DNA from: an uncultured Clostridia bacterium
GTDB taxonomy: Bacteria; Bacillota_A; Clostridia; Oscillospirales; Ruminococcaceae
Direction: 5' to 3'
Assembly (NCBI GenBank): GCA_947169455.1
Contig: CAMVPV010000110.1
Location: 1-5,612 of the forward strand
DNA: 5,612 nucleotides
The position numbers and the translations under genes are program-made. Below, one piece after another: positions 1-4,330 of the stretch (its first letter is position 1; every line of letters starts with the position of its first letter). The notes under the pieces were generated by a model. The model saw nothing but the letters and a program-made list of their open reading frames with translations, searched no databases and had not been told where the DNA came from.

Positions 1-387
1 ATGAACGAGCCTGTCGAGGCGATCCATGGAAAGTACGCCGTTATCGAAGATATATGAAGTGACTATTACATGGCTCGCGCCCATTTCAAGGAACTCCGCG
101 GCGTTCTCCGCATTTATCCCGCCGCCTATCTGCATACCGCCCGGATATGCAGCGAGAGCCTTTTTTGCCTGTTCGAGATCTTCCTCGTAAGCACCGGTGC
201 CTGCGGGGTCGAGCATGATGATATGTCCGCCTGTGAGGTAGTACTGCTTGTAAAGATCGGCATAGTACGCGGCATCATGCTGAGAAACGAAATTCTCTGC
301 CGCAAATCCCGTCCTGTCGTTAAGGCTGCCGCCGACTATCTGCTTTACGGCTCCTCCGTGGATATCTATACATGGTCTGAATCTCAT
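1..387 (-). CDS. hisA: HisA isomerase, eukaryotic (HIS6) type, 5' part only
   Basis: The first 129 codons of a gene that runs off the left edge; the whole protein should be about 250-260 residues. It resembles yeast HIS6, the phosphoribosylformimino-5-aminoimidazole carboxamide ribotide isomerase (ProFAR isomerase) of histidine biosynthesis, a cytoplasmic TIM-barrel enzyme. Visible family marks: PCIDIHGGAVKQIVGG at residues 5-20 (yeast GCIDLHNGEVKQIVGG), with D8 as the expected catalytic aspartate; NFVSQHDAAYYADLYK at 32-47 (yeast NFVSQHPSSYYAKLYK); QIGGGIN at 86-92; HVIVTSYIF at 106-114 (yeast KVIVTSWLF). These match the eukaryotic subfamily rather than ordinary bacterial HisA, whose N-terminus reads roughly PAIDLxxGxxVRL. 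The ATG shares its A with the TGA of the upstream gene (TGATG), and AGGAG (397-401) sits 9 nt upstream, inside that gene's end, so the start is secure and the two genes are probably translationally coupled. The second catalytic residue and the C-terminal phosphate site lie outside the window. Yeast comparisons are from memory. Confidence 0.9.
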   Translation of the reverse strand, partial: MRFRPCIDIHGGAVKQIVGGSLNDRTGFAAENFVSQHDAAYYADLYKQYYLTGGHIIMLDPAGTGAYEEDLEQAKKALAAYPGGMQIGGGINAENAAEFLEMGASHVIVTSYIFDNGVLSMDRLDRLVH

Positions 388-2678
388 CAGACATCACTCC
401 TTTTTTTCATGATGTCGAGGTCCTTGTTCTTTTTGTCAGCGTAAAGAGCCTCGTCTGCCTTATCCATATGATCCTGTATATGATGCTCTGCCTCACCGCA
501 CGGGAACGAGAACGTTCCTATGCTGATCTTGACGTTGTATGGCTTGTCGCTTTTGCGGTTGTGTTCATCGGCGATCTTCTTGATACGCTGCGGGAACTCA
601 TCTATCAGCCGGTCATCGCTCACTATCGCAAGCGCCGCGAACTCATCGCCGCCTATGCGTGCAACGATATCGGTGCTCCTGAGGCCGCTCTTGAGAAAAC
701 CCGCCGCGGAGCTTATCGCGTAATCTCCGTCGTCGTGCCCGAAGGTATCGTTTATCTTCTTCAGGTTGTCGAGGTCGGCGAAGATGAGCACGGCGGTATT
801 GCCGGAATCCTTGTTCCTCACGAGCTCAGCGTTCGCGCTTTTGTAGAAGCCGCGGCGGTTGAATACACCGGTCAGCTCGTCACACATGGACATCTTGTTG
901 AGCAGCGTGTTATTGTTGCGTTCCTCGATGAGCGAGCCCTCCAGTCCCTTCAGCAGACCTATCATCTTTATCGCCGTGCATATCTGCGGCGTGACTGAAT
1001 ATACGAACGGGAAATACTTTGAATCGAGGTCGCATACGAGCAGACCGTACTGCATCTCGTTGGCAAACAGCGGAGAGAGCACTACTGTCCGGCGCACGGA
1101 GGTATCTATATACTTGTTGTCCGAGAAGGACTTCCACGGAACTATCTGGTCGTCGCCCTTCAGCGTGAACAGTTTTATTCCGTCGTGATATGCCTTCAGA
1201 TAGAGCTTGTCGGGCATCGTCCACTGCGAGCCGGATTCGTTCAGGATGGGCTTTCCGTAGGTATATATGTAGCTGCTGCGGAAATGTATGCGGTACAGGT
1301 TGTTGATTATCGAATAGAAGCACTTTTCCTCATCAGCAGTGGTTATCATCATATCCTTGGTGATGTTGCTTATCAGGAAGTAGCAGAAAACGAGGTCGGA
1401 CTGCCTGCGCACGCTTAGTGCGATGACATATTCCGAGAGTATGCGGTAGAAATCCTCGAACAGGCGCATTATGCGCAGATGTCTGCCGGATACCTTGCCG
1501 CTCATGCCGACCGCCGAGGACTGCGCCGCTTCGATGACCGATATGAGCGTATCATAGCCGAGCATCTCGGTGGGGTCGTTATGCTCAAGGAACTCACGGA
1601 ACTTGTCGCACAGCTTGCGTTCCGGTATCTCACCGCCGCTCTTGGCGGAGGAAAGCACGTCGGAGATCACCTCCGCGAGAGCGTTCCTGACCCTTGCGGT
1701 GCGCTTGTTCATATTTGCGCCGGACATCACATTCACTATGGTGCGTGCACCGTCGATGGTGTCCATATCCTTGATAACGGAATTCAGCCTTGCGCTGTCC
1801 GAGCCGAGACCGGCGCAGCCGCAGGAATCACGCACGACGAGCGTGCAGCTGAGTTCACGCGGATCGGGCTCGATGCCGTCAGCGAGCCATTTGTACATCG
1901 CTTCAACGGCGGTATAGCCGAGAACCGCCGCATCCGCCCTTACCGTTGTGAGCATCGGTTCAACGGAGGAAGCGACCTCGGAATCATCATATCCGGTAAT
2001 GAGCACGTCCTTGCCGGGTTCCAGCCCGCGCTTGCGCAGAGCAGAATATCCGCCGATGGTCATCTGATCGTTGGCGAAGCATATAGCTTCGGGCGGGTCG
2101 CCGCAGCGGTCGAGCATCTGCCCGACAGCTTCCTCGGAATATTCGGAGAAATTACCGTAGGCGATGAGCTTTTCTTCAAGTGCGCCGAGATATGCGGAAA
2201 GCCTGGTATCGGCATCAGTATTGCCTTTGGGACCGCTCACGAAAGCTATCCTGCGGCAGCCGTGCTCCTTTACGAGGTGTTCCACAACGAGCTTGATGCC
2301 GGTGCTGCCGAAATGTATGCAGGGGAAACCGCGCACCTGATTTTCCACGGTGAGCAGAGGTATCCCCTCGTATCTGTCAAGGAATGTCTTGAATTCTTCT
2401 TTTGAAACGAAAGAGCCTATCGTGCCTGCCGAAACGATGATGCCGTCGAGCCGTTCGGCACAGGCATAGCTGTACAGCACATTGTACTGATACTCATAAG
2501 CGGCATATCTTTCGTCATAGAAATCACCCTTCAGGGCGCGTCCCGGAAAGATGAACAGATTCACGTCAAGGTCTTCCGCAGCGGGAACGACGCCTTTCAT
2601 AAGTGCTCTGGAATAGTCATTCTCCAGATGATGTATGAAATAACCGATATTGTATCTCTTTTTTTCAGCCATAGTCAA
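387..2678 (-). CDS. LacI-type sugar-binding sensor fused to GGDEF diguanylate cyclase, no DNA-binding head
   Basis: A 763-residue protein predicted to make c-di-GMP from two GTP in response to a small ligand. Residues 9-285 are a LacI/GalR-type periplasmic-binding fold: FGSTGIKLVVEHL at 123-135, IAFVSGP at 144-150, AICFANDQM at 198-206, LITGYDDSEVASSVEPMLTTVR at 226-247 (motif core TGYDD), then a DSCGC motif at 284-288. The usual N-terminal helix-turn-helix is missing: the first beta strand begins at residue 9. Residues about 290-400 look helical; about 400-585 resembles the GAF-like region seen in many Clostridia cyclases. The GGDEF domain spans about 597-755, with DELTGVFNRRG at 600-610, metal-site D635, NDTFGH at 643-648, GGDEF at 676-680 and an inhibitory RSTD at 667-670, exactly five residues before GGDEF. 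No signal peptide or membrane segment is visible, so it is cytoplasmic. The start taken is TTG at 2678, 8 nt from AAGGA; ATG at 2672 is the alternative and gives 761 residues. The ligand is unknown; a sugar is inferred from the fold and the neighbouring kinase. Confidence 0.92.
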   Translation of the reverse strand: MTMAEKKRYNIGYFIHHLENDYSRALMKGVVPAAEDLDVNLFIFPGRALKGDFYDERYAAYEYQYNVLYSYACAERLDGIIVSAGTIGSFVSKEEFKTFLDRYEGIPLLTVENQVRGFPCIHFGSTGIKLVVEHLVKEHGCRRIAFVSGPKGNTDADTRLSAYLGALEEKLIAYGNFSEYSEEAVGQMLDRCGDPPEAICFANDQMTIGGYSALRKRGLEPGKDVLITGYDDSEVASSVEPMLTTVRADAAVLGYTAVEAMYKWLADGIEPDPRELSCTLVVRDSCGCAGLGSDSARLNSVIKDMDTIDGARTIVNVMSGANMNKRTARVRNALAEVISDVLSSAKSGGEIPERKLCDKFREFLEHNDPTEMLGYDTLISVIEAAQSSAVGMSGKVSGRHLRIMRLFEDFYRILSEYVIALSVRRQSDLVFCYFLISNITKDMMITTADEEKCFYSIINNLYRIHFRSSYIYTYGKPILNESGSQWTMPDKLYLKAYHDGIKLFTLKGDDQIVPWKSFSDNKYIDTSVRRTVVLSPLFANEMQYGLLVCDLDSKYFPFVYSVTPQICTAIKMIGLLKGLEGSLIEERNNNTLLNKMSMCDELTGVFNRRGFYKSANAELVRNKDSGNTAVLIFADLDNLKKINDTFGHDDGDYAISSAAGFLKSGLRSTDIVARIGGDEFAALAIVSDDRLIDEFPQRIKKIADEHNRKSDKPYNVKISIGTFSFPCGEAEHHIQDHMDKADEALYADKKNKDLDIMKKRSDV
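397..401 (-). promoter_or_regulatory. Ribosome binding site of the hisA-like gene inside the preceding coding region
   Basis: AGGAG preceded by a run of A, 9 nt upstream of the ATG at 387. It lies within the last codons of the cyclase gene (Lys-Lys-Arg-Ser), so the hisA-like gene can recruit ribosomes itself while also being coupled through the TGATG overlap. It fixes the start of the truncated gene. Confidence 0.8.
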
Positions 2679-2686
2679 CGCTACCG

Positions 2687-2691
2687 TCCTT
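2687..2691 (-). promoter_or_regulatory. Ribosome binding site favouring a TTG start
   Basis: AAGGA lies 8 nt before TTG (2678) and 14 nt before the next in-frame ATG (2672), in the series TTG-ACT-ATG. The spacing favours the TTG start, which would limit initiation efficiency. The ATG remains possible, and the two proteins differ by only two residues. Confidence 0.55.
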
Positions 2692-2744
2692 GATAAAAAT
2701 GATACTGCCGCAGGCTCACATGGAGAACACAGCTATCCAGTCTC

Positions 2745-2773
2745 ATTCTATCACATTTATCCTAAAATTTCAA
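2745..2773 (-). promoter_or_regulatory. Sigma-A promoter of the sensor-cyclase / hisA operon
   Basis: Read leftward: -35 TTGAAA (2768-2773), a 17-nt spacer, -10 TAGAAT (2745-2750). Each box differs from consensus by one base. Transcription would start near 2738, giving a leader of about 60 nt before the TTG at 2678. No T-tract or obvious riboswitch-sized structure fits in that leader. The -35 lies three bases from the left arm of the outer inverted repeat. Confidence 0.75.
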
Positions 2774-2776
2774 CTG

Positions 2777-2826
2777 AATAAAGAATTTTTTGTATGTGCG
2801 TACAAAAATCATTGACATTCTTTATT
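2777..2826. repeat. Outer inverted repeat, perfect 10-bp arms around the operator-like palindrome
   Basis: AATAAAGAAT at 2777-2786 is the exact reverse complement of ATTCTTTATT at 2817-2826, with arm starts 40 bp apart (close to four helical turns). The left arm abuts the inner palindrome and sits 3 bp from the -35 of the leftward promoter. The right arm begins at the last base of the rightward -35 box and runs into its spacer. Neither predicted transcript includes it, so an RNA hairpin is unlikely. The arms are AT-rich, so chance is not excluded. Confidence 0.55.
2787..2808. promoter_or_regulatory. Palindromic candidate operator between divergent promoters
   Basis: A 22-bp inverted repeat with perfect 8-bp arms TTTTTGTA (2787-2794) and TACAAAAA (2801-2808) and a 6-bp centre TGTGCG, in which one more pair (G2796/C2799) is symmetric. 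It ends 3 bp before the -35 of the rightward promoter and lies 13 bp beyond the -35 of the leftward one. It could bind a dimeric regulator acting on both. TTGTA/TACAA half-sites recall those of GntR-type regulators such as AraR, but the gap between them is longer here, so no regulator family is assigned. The sensor-cyclase next door has no DNA-binding domain and cannot be the binder by itself. Confidence 0.6.
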
Positions 2827-2839
2827 AAAATGATATAAT
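2812..2839 (+). promoter_or_regulatory. Sigma-A promoter of the sugar kinase gene, both boxes perfect
   Basis: TTGACA (2812-2817) and TATAAT (2834-2839) both match consensus exactly, separated by 16 nt, one short of the optimum. The expected start near 2846 gives a leader of about 50 nt. A promoter this strong in core sequence usually needs a repressor or some other brake, which fits the palindromes just upstream and overlapping it. Confidence 0.82.
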
Positions 2840-2895
2840 AGGATTATACAGCATCGATAATTACGACCGATTGCCCGAAAGGAGAACGCTCATAA

Positions 2896-3861
2896 ATGGC
2901 TGACATAGTTTCGATAGGCGAGCTTATCATAGATTTTACCGATATCCCCGATCAGGATTTCATCGGCTACAAGCAGAACGCAGGCGGCGCCCCCGCGATA
3001 GTTGCCTGCATGGCATCAAAGCTGGGCGCTTCATCGGCGTTCATCGGCAAGGTCGGCGGAGATATGTTCGGAGAATTCCTGAAGGACGAGCTTGACAGGA
3101 ACGGCGTTGATACGAAGGGACTCAAATTTGACAAGGATCACTGCACTTCACTTGCATTCGTGCGCCGTTCCGAAGAAGGTGAGCGTCAGTTCATGTTCTA
3201 CCGCAGGAACGGCGCTGACCTCAGTCTTTCATACAGCGACGTCGATCTCAGCATAATCGACGACTGCCGCGTGTTCCACTTCGGAGCGCTCTCGCTCACA
3301 GCCGAGCCCTCGCGTTCGGCTACCGTGAATGCGGTAGAGTACGCAAAATCCAAGGGAAAGATAATCAGCTATGACCCCAACTGGCGCCCCTACCTGTGGA
3401 ATTCCCGCGAGGAAGCCCTGCAGGCTGTGCGGAGCGTTCTCCGCTATGCCGACATAGTAAAGGTCTCGGAGCGCGAATTGCAGATAGTTTCCGATTCGGG
3501 AAATATGCTCCCCGGGATCGCGCGCCTTTTCGATATCGGTGTGAGCATCGTATGTATAACGCAGGGCGCAAAGGGATGCATAATCGCATCTAAGCGCGGT
3601 ATCGAGAACTGCCGTGCTTTCCGCACCGAAACAGTAGATACGCTCGGCTCGGGCGACTGTTTCCTCGGCGCTTTCCTGTACAAGCTGCTCGAAAAAACAA
3701 AGCCCGTGCAGGATATCACGGGCGAAGAGCTGCGCGAAATGGCGACCTTCGCAAATGCCTGCGGAGCGCTCGCCGCAACTAAGAAGGGCGCGCTCTCCGC
3801 GATGCCCGACCTTGAAACAGTCACCGATTTCATCGCAAATTACAAGGAAGATATATTCTGA
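2896..3861 (+). CDS. PfkB-family carbohydrate kinase, fructokinase-like
   Basis: A 321-residue cytoplasmic kinase of the ribokinase/PfkB fold, at normal family length. It most resembles bacterial fructokinases (ScrK/CscK type), which transfer phosphate from ATP to a free hexose. Seen: GELIIDF at 8-14; the glycine-rich signature GGAPAIVA at 30-37; AFIGKVGGDMFGEFL at 48-62; GERQFMFYRRNGADL at 95-109; HFGALSL at 128-134; SYDPNWR at 158-164; ADIVKVSERE at 185-194; TQGAKG at 222-227 near the nucleotide; and DTLGSGDCFLGAFL at 248-261, with D254 as the predicted catalytic base. Odd point: residue 35 is Ile, where the family signature has Asn (GGAPANVA), so substrate preference may differ. AAAGGAG (2878-2884) lies 11 nt before the ATG, somewhat long. 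No transporter or glycosidase accompanies it in the window. Fructose is the best guess; another ketose or aldose cannot be excluded. Confidence 0.9.
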   Translation: MADIVSIGELIIDFTDIPDQDFIGYKQNAGGAPAIVACMASKLGASSAFIGKVGGDMFGEFLKDELDRNGVDTKGLKFDKDHCTSLAFVRRSEEGERQFMFYRRNGADLSLSYSDVDLSIIDDCRVFHFGALSLTAEPSRSATVNAVEYAKSKGKIISYDPNWRPYLWNSREEALQAVRSVLRYADIVKVSERELQIVSDSGNMLPGIARLFDIGVSIVCITQGAKGCIIASKRGIENCRAFRTETVDTLGSGDCFLGAFLYKLLEKTKPVQDITGEELREMATFANACGALAATKKGALSAMPDLETVTDFIANYKEDIF

Positions 3862-3872
3862 TACATTCGCCG

Positions 3873-3898
3873 GTTCCCGGGGATATACATCCCGGAAC
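3873..3898. terminator. Hairpin between convergent genes, no T-tract
   Basis: GTTCC and GGGAT on the left (with CG bulged between them) pair with ATCCC-GGAAC on the right, around the loop ATAC, for about ten GC-rich base pairs. It lies 12 nt after the sugar kinase stop and 15 nt after the stop of the small leftward gene, where a shared terminator is expected. Neither strand has the run of T that an intrinsic terminator needs, so it may instead mark an mRNA 3' end or a factor-dependent site. Confidence 0.4.
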
Positions 3899-3912
3899 AG
3901 CGCACAGTACAT

Positions 3913-4179
3913 CTACAGGAACAATATTATCAGCATTGCCGATATCAATGCTCCCGCCGCCGCTGCCGAAAGAGCTATCAGAAGCTCCGGCAGACCGGGG
4001 CGGCATCTTTTTGCCCTGCGGAGCCCGGTCAGGCTTTCCATGTAATATTCCGCCTCTGCCCGGAGCTCTTCCTCATTGAGAGAGGTGCATCCGGGGCGGA
4101 CATAAAGTATTGCCTTGTCAAAAGCGCCGCCTTTCGCATTTATCTCAACGATGCGGCGGTTAACGCCCTTTATCATCAT
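3913..4179 (-). CDS. Small C-terminally membrane-anchored protein, function unknown
   Basis: An 88-residue protein if translated from the ATG at 4179. The N-terminal part (MMIKGVNRRIVEIN, then FDKAILYVRPG) looks like a compact soluble domain. A stretch rich in Glu and Ala (about 35-50) follows, then a basic cluster RRAKRCR at 54-60 and one hydrophobic segment filling residues 66-88 to the very end. This is the layout of a tail-anchored or single-pass protein with its N-terminus in the cytoplasm (positive-inside rule). I have an impression of similar short proteins starting MIKGVNRR in Ruminococcus-like genomes, but cannot name a family or function. Start choice: GGAAG (4187-4191) lies 7 nt before this ATG. 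An upstream in-frame ATG at 4197 (94 residues) has no good ribosome site and would leave a leader of only about 20 nt. ATG at 4176 is a third option. It diverges from the Hsp70 gene and converges with the sugar kinase. Confidence 0.75.
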   Translation of the reverse strand: MMIKGVNRRIVEINAKGGAFDKAILYVRPGCTSLNEEELRAEAEYYMESLTGLRRAKRCRPGLPELLIALSAAAAGALISAMLIILFL

Positions 4180-4186
4180 GACATCA

Positions 4187-4191
4187 CTTCC
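4187..4191 (-). promoter_or_regulatory. Ribosome binding site that decides the small gene's start
   Basis: GGAAG, 7 nt before ATG 4179 and 10 nt before ATG 4176. It lies downstream of the ATG at 4197, so it favours the shorter proteins. The match to AGGAGG is only partial. Confidence 0.45.
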
Positions 4192-4222
4192 GTTCATTTA
4201 CGATTATTGACGTTTTCCGAGC

Positions 4223-4251
4223 ATTATATTCACCGGGGGAGAACGCGCCAA
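4223..4251 (-). promoter_or_regulatory. Promoter of the small membrane-protein gene
   Basis: Read leftward: -35-like TTGGCG (4246-4251, four of six consensus bases), a 17-nt spacer, and a perfect -10 TATAAT (4223-4228). The expected start near 4216 leaves about 37 nt before ATG 4179. Its -35 lies 17 bp from that of the divergent Hsp70 promoter. Confidence 0.6.
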
Positions 4252-4268
4252 AAAATGAAAATCGGTTA

Positions 4269-4297
4269 TTGACTAAATTATGTAAAAGTGTTATAAT
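4269..4297 (+). promoter_or_regulatory. Sigma-A promoter of the Hsp70 gene
   Basis: TTGACT (4269-4274), a 17-nt spacer and TATAAT (4292-4297): eleven of twelve consensus bases at optimal spacing. Transcription would start near 4304, leaving a leader of about 27 nt that carries AAAAGGAG (4315-4322), 8 nt before the ATG. I found no CIRCE element (the HrcA operator, TTAGCACTC and its inverted copy) in 4180-4330, so constitutive housekeeping transcription fits better than HrcA heat-shock control. Confidence 0.82.
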
Positions 4298-4330
4298 AAT
4301 TTATATATGAAGTGAAAAGGAGTGCGGCTC

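Noticed and set aside
70..444. Rightward open frame of 124 codons at the left end
   Set aside because: It is antisense to the hisA-like gene and the cyclase 3' end, both of which have clear family motifs.
1479..2405. Long rightward open frame of 308 codons
   Set aside because: It lies wholly opposite the sensor-cyclase gene, encodes a low-complexity His/Ala/Gly-rich product with no recognisable domain, and has no promoter or ribosome site. It is a codon-bias shadow.
2787..2808. AraR operator
   Set aside because: The half-sites TTGTA and TACAA are similar, but their gap is four bases longer than in the compact AraR box, so the family is left open.
2840..2895. c-di-GMP or other riboswitch in the kinase leader
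   Set aside because: The leader is only about 50 nt, has no conserved aptamer core I recognise, and shows only a weak 4-bp ATCG/CGAT stem.
3229..3912. Leftward open frame of 227 codons over the 3' half of the sugar kinase
   Set aside because: It is antisense to conserved PfkB motifs, has no ribosome site, and its product is rich in Arg/Cys/Glu with no domain.
4317..4330. GAGTGC near the Hsp70 start as half a CIRCE element
   Set aside because: Only six bases match one arm, there is no left arm TTAGCACTC upstream, and the bases are explained by the ribosome binding site.
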